Shown in pieces: positions 48,796-60,936 of a DNA stretch of 64,000 nucleotides. Numbering within the stretch: position 1 is the stretch's first letter; every line of letters starts with the position of its first letter. The stretch comes from Sinotaia quadrata (taxonomy: Eukaryota > Mollusca > Gastropoda > Architaenioglossa > Viviparidae). The notes under the pieces were generated by a model. It was not told the origin of the DNA. It saw only the letters and a program-made list of their open reading frames with translations, and did not search any database. The stretch is from positions 13,793,001-13,857,000 of the forward strand of contig CM054181.1 in the NCBI GenBank assembly GCA_028829895.1, in the 5' to 3' direction. The position numbers and the translations under genes are program-made.

Positions 48796-49385
48796 TATGT
48801 TGACACTTATAACAATTACAAGTCGACACATTAAAAATTACAAATCGACATTTATGACTATTACAAGTCGACACTGATAATAATTGTACATCGACACACA
48901 TGACAATTACAAGTCGACACGTATAACATTTGGAAAGCCGAAACTAATTATAACAATTACAAGTTGACATTTAGACAATTACAAGTCGATACTTATAACA
49001 ATTACAAGTTGACACTTATAACAATTACAAGTTGACACTTATGACAACTAGAAGTCGACACTTGTGACAACTACAAGTTGACACTTATAATAATAGCAAA
49101 TCGACATTAATTATATGGTAAGTCGGCACTTATAACAAATGTAAGTGGACGCATATAACAATTACAAGTTGACATTTAGACAATTGCAAGTCGATACTTA
49201 TGCCAGTTACAAGTCGACACTTATGACAATTACAAGTAGACACCTATAATTGGATGTCGACACTTTTGACAGTTACAAATCGACACTAATAACAATTACA
49301 CGTCGACACTTCTGTCAATTACAAGTCGACACTTATAACAATTGTAAGTCGACACTTATAACAGCTATAAGTCGATACATATAAC
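48795..49385 (+). repeat. ~23-bp degenerate minisatellite
   Basis: ACAATTACAAGTCGACACTT + AT(A) occurs about 25 times with many variants. Confidence 0.93.
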
Positions 49386-49588
49386 ATTTAACTTATTGTC
49401 ACTAAATGGTGACGTCATTTCCAAATGACGTTGCGTTGTCCAATCGACTGGATAGTGTAACCTCCTCATATTTTTTCAAGAAGTTTAAAATCCACTTTAC
49501 AATTCTTTTTAAAAATCCATATTTTTAAAACCGTAGATTACCATTATGAAATTTGCAATTATCCATACCTATAAAGCACAATACTCAC

Positions 49589-49668
49589 GATACAAGCGCC
49601 ATTGTTTTCCTCAACTCCCGCGTGTTATTCTTACTTGACAAAGTCCTGGCTTTGCGGCGTGAGGCCAT
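49589..49668 (-). CDS. Candidate first coding exon, MASRRKARTLS-type N-terminus
   Basis: On the - strand an ATG (49668-49666) preceded by GACGTCACA (CRE-like, directly upstream) opens a frame MASRRKARTLSSKNNTRELR + KTMALVS, ending at a strong splice donor GTATC|GTGAGT (49588). An earlier donor, TCAA|GTAAGA, would end the exon after MASRRKARTLS. A basic MxSRRKxR start resembles N-termini of zinc-finger repressors (MSRRKQ...) and of PRDM3/16 proteins (MRSKxRARKLA), which recruit chromatin complexes. This is inference from 11-27 residues; the next exon would lie at lower coordinates or outside the window. Confidence 0.25.
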
Positions 49669-50332
49669 TGTGACGTCTCAAATTGAATTTCACGACAGGC
49701 AGAATAGAGGCGAAACATAACACTTACTTGCAACAAGGAACTGCAAAAGTAACCAAACAAGGATGGCATGACGCTGTACGCATAATTTTAGATAAATATT
49801 GGGACAACAGGTTGCTTGCACGAAAAAAGTAGGAAAGAAAAGACAACATTAGTGACAGAGCGTTATTATTATTACATATATCTTCAAAGTCAAAGTGAGT
49901 AGTTTCGTCGGCTGAGAAAGAGGAGGAAAAACCCTCTTATATGACATTTTTACTTATTACATATAGTGTTTTGCCACCCATCCAAGCACTGATTTTCCCC
50001 GCCCGCCCGCCCCACCCCCATTCCCAAAGAAAAACGATTTTAAGGATTGAAATGAGTACACCAAAGTAAGTAGCTGAAAAAACTATTCAGATGAGTTGAT
50101 TGGTTCGAAAAACTTCGCCCATCTCATAAGATGTGCGGTAATCTACCGATGTTATTACTTTATTTTAGGGTTGCCCATTTTAACGGTTAATCTTCCAATT
50201 AATCACTAAGAAATTTTATCGATTAATTTATTTTATGACGATTAAATTTCAACTAATTTTCTTGCTTACTTAACTGAAGCAATGCTGATATTTTAGTTGA
50301 ACCGGAAGTTTTTATTTGTTTTACTGACAAAA

Positions 50333-50554
50333 ATGGCCGATTTTAAGATGAAAGATTATAAACCGGTTAAAGGCAAATTGCAAGCCCATTTTCGTTTTAA
50401 AGTAGACGATAAAAACAAAGTTATTAATAATGAGAAGGTATACTGTTTTCACTGTGATAAAGTCTTCACCTTTTGTGGCTCAAATACGTCGATGACATAC
50501 CAATTACAGCATATACATCCGGCAAAATATAACACGTTGTTGTCGGACTGTTGA
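50333..50554 (+). pseudogene. hAT transposase part 1: BED zinc finger
   Basis: ATG at 50333 opens 73 codons with the BED-finger layout: AHFRF near residue 18, then EKVYCFHCDKVFTFCGSNTS with Cys38 and Cys41, and HIHP with His62. The usual first histidine ligand (YHL) reads YQL here (Gln57), so the finger is probably impaired. The frame then shifts; the continuation (SLSQFVLRH, then IAHWIVSNCRPITL) lies in another frame up to about 50778, where a TAA interrupts. Confidence 0.85.
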
Positions 50555-50794
50555 TGGACAAACAGAAAACTCGAAGCAAACATCATTAAGCCAATTTGTA
50601 TTGAGGCATGACAAGCCAGTTAGTGCCAAGCTCCAAACTGATATTACAAATAGTATTGCCCATTGGATTGTCAGCAACTGTCGACCAATAACTTTAGCTA
50701 ATGATTCTGGTCTTCAACAGGTGTTACGCGTCGCACTTCAGAATTGTGAACACAAGTTACCAACAGACAAAATATAAACAGCATTATTGATAGA

Positions 50795-51157
50795 ATGTTT
50801 CAAGGGAAGAGCCTTGGACTGAAAGTGAAGGTCAGCAGAGCCAGTGCAGTTGAAATTACAAGTGACTTTTGGACCTCTCTCGGAAATGAGTCCTATTGCT
50901 GTGTAACAGCACATTGGATTGGCAGCGATTGGTCACTACAATCAGTTATATTGGACTGTATTGGAGTAACGGAACGTCATTTAGCAGAAAACGTTGCTGA
51001 AATTTACATAAACCTGGCAGTAAAATGGCAGTTTACTGACATGTTGCAAGCCATTGTTACCGATAGTGCTCGTAATATGGTTGCTGCGGTAGCAAAGACA
51101 CTATTTCATCACATACCATGTATTGCACACTGTTTGCAACTGTTTACATGGACTTAA
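50795..51157 (+). pseudogene. hAT transposase part 2: catalytic core
   Basis: The frame contains AVEITSDFWTSLGNESYCCV and TAHWIGSDWSLQS, the hAT core around the first catalytic aspartate (TSDFWTS). It then gives QAIVTDSARNMVAA (second catalytic aspartate, TDSARNM) and HIPCIAHCLQL (the C...H motif of hAT/ZBED proteins). It ends by frameshift; HGLKIADIETLFSKCRKLV continues in the next frame. Confidence 0.88.
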
Positions 51158-51245
51158 GATTGCAGACATTGAAACTCTGTTCTCAAAATGCAGAAAGCTA
51201 GTAGGCCACTTCAAGCACAGTGCTGCAAACACACTTCAACTTCAA

Positions 51246-51535
51246 GTGTGCCATGAGCAAGCTGGGAACCAAGAACCTCTTAGAAAGTTGTGTGCCATGA
51301 GCAAGCTGGGAACCAAGAACCTCTTAGAAAGTTGCAGCAGGATGTTCCTACTCGTTGGAACAGTTTACTTAATGCTAGTCAGACTACTAGTACTTACTTA
51401 ATGCCAGTCAGACTACTAGTACTTACTTAATGCTAGTCAGACTACTAGTACTTACTTAATGCCAGTCAGACTACTAGTACTTACTTAATGCTAGGCAGAC
51501 TACTAGTACTTACTTAATGCTAGTCAGACTTCTAG
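51246..51535 (+). repeat. Two tandem duplications inside the dead hAT transposase
   Basis: A 44-bp segment (GTGTGCCATGAGCAAGCTGG...) is duplicated at 51246 and 51290. A 29-bp unit (ACTTAATGCTAGTCAGACTA + CTAGTACTT) then repeats six times at 51367-51535, starting from codons of the PTRWNSLLN motif region. Neither length is a multiple of three, so both disrupt the frame. Confidence 0.93.
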
Positions 51536-51610
51536 AAGCAAAGAATGACATTATAGCTACCTCGAGTATCGTCCTCGTAATTATTCTGGACCCGAGTTGA
51601 CCGAAATTGA

Positions 51611-51895
51611 TTGGAAGAAGATGGAGAAATATATTTAGTTTTGGAGATATTTGCCCAGGCAACAAAGTTCCTTGGTGTAGAAAAATATGTTACCTGTAAC
51701 TGTATGCTACCACTGTTGACGACTATGGCGAAGAGTTTGAATGACGATGACGCTGGTTGCGTAGAACGCTTCAAAGCGGCAGCACTTAATGACTTTGAGA
51801 ATATGAAATCACTCGACATATTGAACACTTCAACGGCACTCGATCCACGAGGTCTGAAGAGCAAAAGTAAAGAGTCGAGAGAGGATGTGTGGTAG
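51611..51895 (+). pseudogene. hAT transposase part 3
   Basis: VLEIFAQATKFLGVEKYVTC, then LLTTMAKSL, FKAAALNDF and ALDPRGLKSK match the region of ZBED-like hAT transposases before the C-terminal domain (ALDPRFK motif). An in-frame TAG ends it at 51893. Confidence 0.8.
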
Positions 51896-52002
51896 TTTAT
51901 TGCAGCTGGACAGTATTGTAATAAGCAGACTGATGCAGATGAGCAACGTGATGAGAAAAACAGCCAAAGTGCAGAACCGAGCCACCACAAAAGAAACCAC
52001 GA

Positions 52003-52326
52003 ATGATGCTGACTTGTAATCATTCAGAATCTGAGTCTGGAGACGACATGACTGTGGGTTCCATTGTTGACAGTGAATTGCAAGTACAGAGAAGATCCAA
52101 AAATTCCAGTCACAAGATCGTTCTCTGCTCTGGTGAAAATGCCTGTTGTCTTCCAAAATTGGCATCTACAGTTCCTACAGTATCATGCATACCAGCCACA
52201 TCTGTTCCATGTGAGAGACTGTTCAGCACATCCGGTTATATTGTGAATAAACTGCATACATCTTTAACTCCTGACAGTGTGAAGAAGTTAGTCTGCTTAA
52301 AAGACTGGTTGAAATCTATGGAGTGA
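52003..52326 (+). pseudogene. hAT transposase part 4: C-terminal dimerisation domain
   Basis: The frame ends LPKLASTVPTVSCIPATSVP, then CERLFSTSGYIVNKLHTSLT and VKKLVCLKDWL. This is the hAT C-terminal dimerisation domain (yPxLAxlArkyLxiPATSvpsERvFStaG). The motif is well preserved, implying that the copy is not ancient. Confidence 0.9.
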
Positions 52327-52659
52327 CTGAGTGAACTGAACAATAACAGTAACAGTAGGATTAAATATGAGTCTTATTTTCTTATCAATTTAGTTGTTGT
52401 CTTTTTAATCTATTAATTAATCGTTAATTGTTGCAAGATTAACTGGCAATCAATAATCGTTAACAGCCCTATTTTATTTCTATTAAATTTCAGTAGACAT
52501 TCGGTGTTAGGCGTGGAGAGGGGAGGGAATTATACTCATTTATCTTATGGTCTTGACGTTGGTAAAGGAAATCCCAAACTATATAATGACAACGTTAAAT
52601 AAAAATTGTAAAGCATGGGTTGAAAAAAAAACCCCAACTATTCTGAAACATGTTATTGA

Positions 52660-53090
52660 AACTAGTGTAAGACGTAACGTTATACAAACCAGTGTAAAAT
52701 GTTACGTTATAGAAACTAGTGTAAAATGTAATGTACACAGACCAGTGTAAAACGTGACATCTTGAAAACCAACCTAAACATGAGGTATACAAAACAGTGC
52801 AAAAGAATTTATTTTACAATGCTGTATTAGACAGCATTAAATATATTTCGAACTTGCTTGAAAACACGATATTATATAAAACATTACATTATCAAAAACA
52901 GTGTAAAACATGATATTAGATGTAAATTAGGACATTATAGAAACCAGTGTCAGTGAGATATTACAGAAACCAATGTAAAAGACGGCATTACAGAAACCAG
53001 TGTAAAACCCAACATTACACAAACCATTGTAAAACATAAAAACCAGTGAAAAACGTGATGATATACAAAACAGTACACAACATAAAATTA
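52660..53090 (+). repeat. ~27-bp degenerate minisatellite (AAACCAGTGTAAAA...)
   Basis: Repeated ATTACAGAAACCAGTGTAAA + ACGTGAC-type units with large variation. Confidence 0.88.
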
Positions 53091-53654
53091 TACTATGGCC
53101 ATGTGTCACTTTAATAACTTGTGAATACACATGTATTAAGGTGACGTCATGGAAGGAAAAGGTCTTTCAATGCGACTATAGTAATAAAACTTGCAAGGCC
53201 GTGTTTTTACAGTGCAAATGTACGAATTACTCATTAAAGTATAAAATTAAAATTAAAAAGTTAAGTTTTAAATTTTACCTCATTGCAAATCCAGACGTAT
53301 CTATCTTTCATTCTCTATCCATCTTTTCTGGTGTAAAGAAAAATACGACAAAACCCTCAGTTATTTTACTTGATAAAATAGTACACCTATGTGTTCGTCT
53401 TTCAGTTGCTGTGTTAGAGGATCAGACAGGTTATTTTATTTTGAACTCGAATCAGAATCAGAGGGACAGGCAGATGCGAGAGTTGCACGCAAGTGAAATG
53501 AAATAGTTATGAATGTCAGAAGGACGGACAGATGGATGTACCCCCCCCCCCCCGACATATAAGCATGTTGGGCATGAAAGAGATAGAATTATGTTGATAC
53601 TGTAGGCGTGTATGTAATGTCGAGATATTATTGAGACAGACATCTACTGATGTT

Positions 53655-53805
53655 GCATGTATGAGTATGACATCAAAACGGCAGACATACTGATTTCCAA
53701 GTAGGTGTAATGACACCAAAACGGCAGACACATAGTGATTTCCAAGTAGGTGTAATGACATCAAAACGGCAGACACATAGTGATTTCCAAGTAGGTGTAA
53801 TGATA
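53655..53805 (+). repeat. 45-bp tandem repeat, 3 copies
   Basis: AAGTAGGTGTAATGACA(C/T)CAAAACGGCAGACACATAGTGATTTCC repeats. Confidence 0.92.
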
Positions 53806-53959
53806 TCAAGGAGATAAGGCTTTCACACTTAAGTTACAAGTAAATGCATGTATATTAAATAGATAGACATATATAGAAGTGGCAAGTAAGTGTATGGATA
53901 TGAAAGAGGCAGACACATACTGACGTACAGACATGCACTGACGTTAGACGAGCAGACAG

Positions 53960-54550
53960 CGAGATTAAACTTAAGACAGACAGAGAGATTAACATAAGGA
54001 CAGACTGCGAGATTAACTTTAAGACAGACAGATTATCATAAGGATAGGCAGTAAGTTTAACTGTAGGACAGACAGCGAGATTAAGTGTAAGACAGACAGC
54101 GGGAGACTATCAGTAGGACAGACAGCGAAATTAACCTTAAGACAGACAGCGAGATTAACAATAGGACAAACAGCGAGATTAACATTAAGACGGAGCTTCG
54201 AGATTAACAGTAGGACAAACAGTGAGATTAACAGTAGGACAAATAGGGAGATTAACAGTAGGACAAACAGCGAGATTAACAGTAGGACAAACAGCGAGAT
54301 TAATAGTAGGACAAACAGCGAGATTAACAGTAGGACAAACAGGGAGATTAACAGTAGGATAATCCGCGAGATTAACAGTAGGAGAAACAGTGAGAATATA
54401 GCTGTAGGACAGACAGCATGATTAACAGTAGGACAGACAGCGAGATTAAGCAGTAAGACAGACTACGATAATACTAGTAGAGACAGACAGCGAGATTAAC
54501 AGTAGGACAGACAACGAGATTAACAGTAGAACAAACAGTGAGATTAACAG
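53960..54550 (+). repeat. 24-bp minisatellite, ~25 copies
   Basis: AGATTAACAGTAGGACAAAC + AGCG, with GACAGAC and CTTTAAG variants on the left. Confidence 0.93.
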
Positions 54551-54999
54551 TACAAAACGCCTGTGCATGTCCCAAGGAGAGGCAGTTGGGAAACTTGAAT
54601 GTTACATATAACGAGAAACCTGAATTTTCAGTCAAGCAGACAGACAGTGCACAAAGATCTATTTTGTTGTAGTCATGGATACGCACCCACAAAAGCTACG
54701 TGACGACACATGGACACTGCATCGTACGCAACCGTACATCTGGCTGATGGAGGGGTGGGTGGGTGGGTGGGGGCTGTGGGAGAAATCTACTTACTGCACC
54801 TCAACAAACGCTAACTCTCTGTGAGCCATGATACTTACACCCAAGCCCATCGTCCTATCCCTCCCTCCCTCTCTCTCTCTCTCTTACACACACTCACACA
54901 AACACACTGACTTCAACCGTCTGAAACTCGCATCCACCAACGAGCCACTCTCCCTCCCTCTAACCCCACGATTGACTAAGAATCTACCCGTCTTGCCTC

Positions 55000-55350
55000 C
55001 ATAGCTGGGTGTAGTTAGTTGTCTGTGAAAAGGCAGTAGCTGTCGCTAAGCATTGAACGGGCGTCCGTTCTAAAAGCCCTTCACTTCTCGCCTGCAGCTA
55101 AAGGCTGCCAACGAGTATGCCTGTTTACTTTGCTTCGCGTTACCTCGGCGTCGAGCGGGCAAGCACGATCCTCCATTGTCCTCGACAGGAGCTCGTCAGC
55201 CACCCCGAAAAATACCCATTTAAATCCGGGCCATCCACCCCGGTGGTAAGGGACTTTCCTGTCAACTCGACCCTTAAGGGACTAGAATCCCTTAAGCCAC
55301 GATTTCATCACGCGTAGGAGAACCTGTCCCCGCGAATACCCCTCCCACCC
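55000..55350. other. GC-rich unique island with perfect 9-bp hairpin
   Basis: A GC-richer block rich in CG dinucleotides within AT-rich surroundings. It has no recognised protein (the 66-codon ORF shows no motif). It contains CTTAAGGGA (55273-55281) and TCCCTTAAG (55288-55296), an exact inverted repeat with a 6-nt loop, and a perfect GGGACTTTCC just upstream. Confidence 0.5.
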
Positions 55351-55915
55351 TCATCTCTTTTTTTTTTTACTTCTTCCAGGACGAGAGGCGGTGTGCAAAC
55401 AGCGGACTGTGTTATTCGAGGAAGACTCATTGAAAAGATTGGAGAATATTTTCCCACATTCTGATAGAGATGAGGAGAATTTTCGATAAGACCAGGCCCG
55501 ATTAAAGCCAGGCAGGTAGTTATTATAAAAAAATCGGAGTATCCATTTTGTTATTTTTTTCTTTTTCTGCCTCCGATGTGAATCATATTTGAGACTGTAG
55601 TAGTTCTCAAACCCCGCATTATGAACTGGTACTGACTGACACCTAAGTAAACATCTGGATGTCACTAAATCAGTGGTGTGGGGGGATATAGCTTTTCTTG
55701 CACTGGCCCCATGGAAAGGGACGTAACTCGTTGATATAAAGCGTACGTGCATATACGGACCATAAAAAGACGATGCACTTTCACATTCACCCCACCCCCA
55801 CCCCTCCGCTTGCCCCATTTCGTTCCCTATTAAGGGAGATTTCATTTACGTATAAATATGTGCCCCAAGTGGATGAGCGGAAATTAAGACACACGGAGAA
55901 TTCGTCGCAAGACAT

Positions 55916-56158
55916 GCTATCGAAACTACTCAAACAATCTCAGGAAACAACTAACAATATACAATATGTTTGTATGTATTTATAATTATGTATGCTATCG
56001 AAATAAAAACTACCAAACAATCTCAGGAAACAACTAACAATATACAATATGTTTGTATGTATTTATAATTATGTATGCTATCGAAATAAAAACTACCAAA
56101 CAATCTCAGGAAACAACTAACAATATACAATATGTTTGTATGTATTTATAATTATGTA
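55916..56158 (+). repeat. 83-bp tandem repeat, 3 copies (first shortened)
   Basis: GCTATCGAAATAAAAACTAC...TGTATTTATAATTATGTAT occurs at 55992 and 56075 identically. The first copy at 55916 lacks a few bases. Confidence 0.95.
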
Positions 56159-56598
56159 TGATTCAGCAAATTAAGGAATTATTTCTTTATTAATTTTTCT
56201 AAATAATTAAATGTTACTTTATGTTTTTCGGGTGGGGGATACACATATTTTATTTCCCTTCTTTTTCAGGGTAGGTGAAGAAAAGATATTGGAATTTTAG
56301 GCGCAAAGTGTCTCGGGACAATAAGTCCATTAATGTTGATATAATCACATGGTCAATCTACCTCGTGACAGCTGGTCAGAATTAAAATTTGTAAAGCACC
56401 AGGATTGGCATGTTTAGGTACGTTTCACCTGCAGAATGTTTTGGTACCTTACCCACACCTAGTCTCAGACAAGTCCAAATTTCTCATCGTCCATGTCTGA
56501 AGCATTTTACGAGGCTGTGGGGTTCCCCCAGAAACAAAAACAAACCATGATTGAGAATATCGTGAAGATAAAAAGTCTAATGCGGCTTCTAGGGTGAA

Positions 56599-56602
<4 letters not shown>

Positions 56603-56670
<68 letters not shown>
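56603..56670 (+). repeat. (GA)n microsatellite
   Basis: A pure GA run followed by a short G run. Confidence 0.95.
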
Positions 56671-56679
<9 letters not shown>

Positions 56680-56699
56680 ATTTGCTTGCAGGTGTCTAG

Positions 56700-59600
56700 A
56701 TTGAATAAGATGGTCAAAGTAATGTAAATATAAAAAAGGAATGCTTGAAACAGTTTAATGAGAAAGAAATTCGTACTTAGAGAACTTCTTTAATTATTTT
56801 CTAATGCGTTTGATTGAATCAGTGTGTTCAAGTTGGTTTCACATTTATAAAAGTGTTTGCATATGTTTGAAAGAATAGATGGTCTTATATAAATATTCAC
56901 ATTTTGGTCATATATTTTTTCATTAGTACTTCAAAGTCTTCATCTCCTTTACCCTATTTGGGGTTTTTCTTTTGAAATCTCGACTGGTATGTGACGCAAT
57001 TTCAGCAAAATACATCGCTGCTGTCTATCTACTCAAGAGAACACGTTTTTCTCTGGACAAGTTTTGGATTGGCCATTTGTAAAGATGTACTCTGGAGCTG
57101 TTGATAGAACTTTTGCTTGACAAAGTTTTGAACATTGCTGGTCAACTCAACCTAAGCAATTGTTGAAAGAATTCAGCTACATTGTTTCACCTTTAAAAAT
57201 TCATCAGGGGAAAATATTCCAATGTTACCCTCTCTTAATCTGTCTCTTTGATAAATTTACATTTCCTATTCATTTGTATAAACATCGTTGTATTGGTGTA
57301 TCAGTTCGTAGCAGTTCGTATCAGTATGTATCAATTTATATCAGTGTGTATCAGTGTGTATCAGTTTAATTTGGAATGAAAAACAACTGATCTCTGTAAA
57401 TGATTAGTTTTGCATGATAAGCTATGCGCAAGCGCGCACTCACACACAATTTCTGTACTGAATTACTTGACATTTCCTATTTAATTTATGGATTGTATGT
57501 TAATGTCATCTTTTTTGTATACATGCATTTTTGCCTTTAGTACCTATTTGTACTACTTTGAATTTGCATAGTTAAAAAACTTCTTTATCTGTTAAATTTC
57601 AATTTACTTATCGCTACATTTCAGTGTTTGATTAAAGACGTTGTCCCAGCATAAGGATTTAAAGATCGTTAATTTTTAACGTTGCACCTGTGCTGACGAC
57701 AGACTGGTTGTCAGACTCACCCTTCAGTCTCCTTAATTAATTCTCTCAGTTTAGATATTAATTACAGTGACAGATGAATCTATGTAATATTGCGTGAACT
57801 GGGCACGTTATCCTAATAATGACTAATTATGCGTACAAAACATTCACATTTGACTCAGTCCCCAGCCCAATTCCCTTTCTGTCTTCCTCTCACTAATTAT
57901 TTGGATAACAAAAATATAAAAAATTAATATTCAACAAAATAGTAAATCCATAAATTGATACATACAAATACGAAGGTCGTTAGGACTACCTATTCTGGCT
58001 TTAAATGTTTATAAGGATTGTATCACAAATTTCTGATCTCAGAGTCTATCAATTTATATGGATCATAACACGAATTTCTGATCTCAGTCTGTCAGATGCC
58101 CACATATCTGTACATCATTAGTTATCAGAGTAGTGCCTCTGGCAATTCGCACATCAACAGCCTGCCGTTGAATGTGCTAGCTGACTGGTCCGCATAACTC
58201 ATCACACCTGAATAGTGCACCTAGGCATCAATAGCTGTAGAACTCGGCATCAATTAAAATGCCAATCTGGAATTCCCAAACTAAATTCCAAACCAAAAAA
58301 TTGAACCAAAATGGAACCAAAATCCAGAAAATCCAAAAACCCTCACTGAAACAATAGCACTTATTTCCATGAGCGATAAACCTATAGTTCGTTGATCCAT
58401 GTGTAGAGGCAACAGACAATAGGTGTCCTATGACAAATGACCTCAATTCGTATTTTTATAATGAAGATAAAAATGGGTTAAACCATGCACATGCATGTTA
58501 CAATTAGAAATGATAATATGTCACACACAGATGGGTTATAATTATTACATTAACAAAATGTTCGAACGTGCACAGCATTTTACAATTATCAAATTAGCAT
58601 TGATATTGAGTGGAAATAAAATAGCATTCCACATCATTATACATCTCAATAAATTGTTAAGTTCAGAACACGTGTTAACTTTGGTCACTCTATTCTCTAG
58701 CAACATATCAGGAGAAAATAGCAACAATTCATAATCAATCACAATAGAATACACAGAATCTTTCTACAACATGCAAAATATAATTAACAAATATTAAGAA
58801 ATCAATGTGTTACCTTGTCTGAATATTTAGTGAGCTTATCTTTGATTCACAGAAATAGTGCAGCTTCTGAACATTTAGGCAAAGTCTCCCTGGTGAATAA
58901 TTTCCCAATCCGGTCTCACACTATTTATGCACATGTACACATGAATTATATCAGTATCGGTTTTGAACAACAACCCCCTTCCTTACTATTGTTCGAGTGT
59001 AACACGTAATCTGTCTATAGTGACCAACACTGCTTTTAACATGCATCGGACCCTCTAATTGTCCAAAATCTGCTAACGCATGCAATTACATAACTTGACT
59101 GTGATCGCTAGCGCAAGAAATGTATAATACAAAAGATGAAAACATCAAAGATCTTAATAACCATTAAAGATTAAATTGTTAGTAAGACAGGCATAATTTG
59201 CCCTTGACTCCATGACACTTATTTTCTTTTATATTTTGTTAACACTTACATTTTTCAATTAATAAGGAAAATATGGTATGCAAAATTGGTGGGTGGGGCA
59301 AATGTGTGTCTAGTTGTAAAAAAAAGCATACCTTAAGTAAGTATCCCACCAAAAGAGTGAGATGTAATGGAGTCCAAATTCTTATGGGCAACAGAGTAGC
59401 TTCAAGGCGTACAAAAAAAATGACATAGTGATTTTGAACCGGTAACGCTCAGTGCGACAGGTGAGTGTTATTCTTAATCCAATTGGAGGGACCGAGTTTT
59501 GACGAGTTTCTCTTCTGCAGGCGGTTGCTCTATTGCCGTTTATTGGTTAATTCTTTGCCAAAATTCTGCAGAGAGTACCGCTAACTGTTATAAAACGTCT

Positions 59601-60650
59601 TCTTGTACACGCACACTTAACCTTTAAACATTTCATTCAGACTTTAGGAATGACGAGAGCCAAGGGAACACACAACGTTTCATGCAGAGTAAAATAAAAT
59701 AATTACATCTGGTAAGAACAACATGAAAATCTTTAAGTACGATGGGTTGTCGGGTTGACCGACCTATTCAGCAAGAATATGGACAATTTTTGTACTTTGA
59801 ATAATTCTGCGGCAAGTGCCAGTTCTGGTCGCATTTGCCAGTCCTGGTCCCAAGGAGAGATGAACGCATAAATACCTCTCACATTGACAGGACACGAGTG
59901 CTTTATATTAGCGCTGATGAACGCACTGTTTAATCTATCATCATAAACACACACATACATACACATATATACTTTCATTCAACCATCAATCTTTATCCCC
60001 TTCCCCCCCCCTCCACACACACACACACATCACTTCATAGCAGCCAATCATAACCTACAAACTCTCGCCCTTGTTCAGTTTTAGAAAATGAATACTATTT
60101 TTTTTAAAATGCTATGAATTAGCTCACGCTAAGGCGGTCTGCAATACAAGATTTACGGCCTGTTCGGTCCGCACTTCTCAAGTCCACAACCACACTGCAC
60201 CGGCTCTTCATCTGGAACTTTGATTAGCGAGTAAGGGCATGGCACCCTCTGCTAGCATCTCGGAACTATTGGACCGGTGACCCCAAAAGCGCAGGAGGTC
60301 AGCGTCGAGAAGGGAGATAATTCTCAGGCTGCCAACACTAATCGTAACAAGGGTAATAGGACTCCTTCAGTACAAGCAAACACTGCGACTGGATATGCAC
60401 AAGTGTTTGGTGTTGTAAAGATTCAAGTATTAATTGTGATTTCTGTCTGAAAGGGGATGGGGGGAGTGGTATTAAAACTCTAGGGCAAAAGGATAGCAGG
60501 TGAAAAAGAACGAATCTAGCACCTGTGGTTTGTCATCCAATCTGAATCATTTCACGAGTGTGTAGGACATGTTTAGGTAAAATCTGCTCAATCATTTATC
60601 TCCCCTATTATCAGAAAGTATATCTAGAAGAGAGACTTGAAAATCTTTTC
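56700..60650. other. Mostly unique AT-rich stretch without recognised genes
   Basis: No coding exon with recognisable domain or convincing splice frame was found on either strand. It holds a short TATCAGT(T/G)(C/T)G-type repeat at 57300-57365, a ~50-bp duplication at 58012-58090 (CACAAATTTCTGATCTCAG / CACGAATTTCTGATCTCAG), and a GC-richer unique block at about 60120-60400. Confidence 0.5.
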
Positions 60651-60742
60651 TTGTTTTACTGGTTGTGAAGTTCTTTATAAACTGTAACCACCTCCTACAT
60701 TCTCTAGAAAATGTTATTGTCAATATGCATAGTTTTAGAGAA

Positions 60743-60864
<122 letters not shown>

Positions 60865-60896
60865 AGTGGTGTGTCTACTACTTGTTCTTCCATCAT

Positions 60897-60897
60897 A

Positions 60898-60936
<39 letters not shown>
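60897..60936 (+). repeat. (ATT)n microsatellite, possible SINE tail
   Basis: About 13 ATT units. On the - strand it would be an (AAT)n tail of the SINE-like unit starting near 61270. Confidence 0.92.

Larger units (their letters stand above)
50166..52471 (+). mobile_element. hAT-superfamily DNA transposon (ZBED-like), nearly full length, coding-dead
   Basis: The element begins TAGGGTTG (50166) and ends ...AACAGCCCTA (52471). The termini are inverted for the first eight bases with one mismatch, and GTTAATCTT recurs near both ends in inverted orientation. The flanking 8 bp are CTTTATTT (50158-50165) and TTTTATTT (52472-52479), 7 of 8 identical, the target-site duplication length of hAT elements. 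The interior holds a BED finger, the transposase core and the C-terminal dimerisation domain in the right order, broken by frameshifts, stops and two internal tandem duplications. Confidence 0.88.

Noticed and set aside
51532..52165. Minus-strand ORFs of 111-163 codons
   Set aside because: They are antisense to the hAT transposase, whose domains are on the + strand.
55265..55300. Bacterial-type rho-independent terminator
   Set aside because: The hairpin is perfect but lacks a T run, and the context is eukaryotic.
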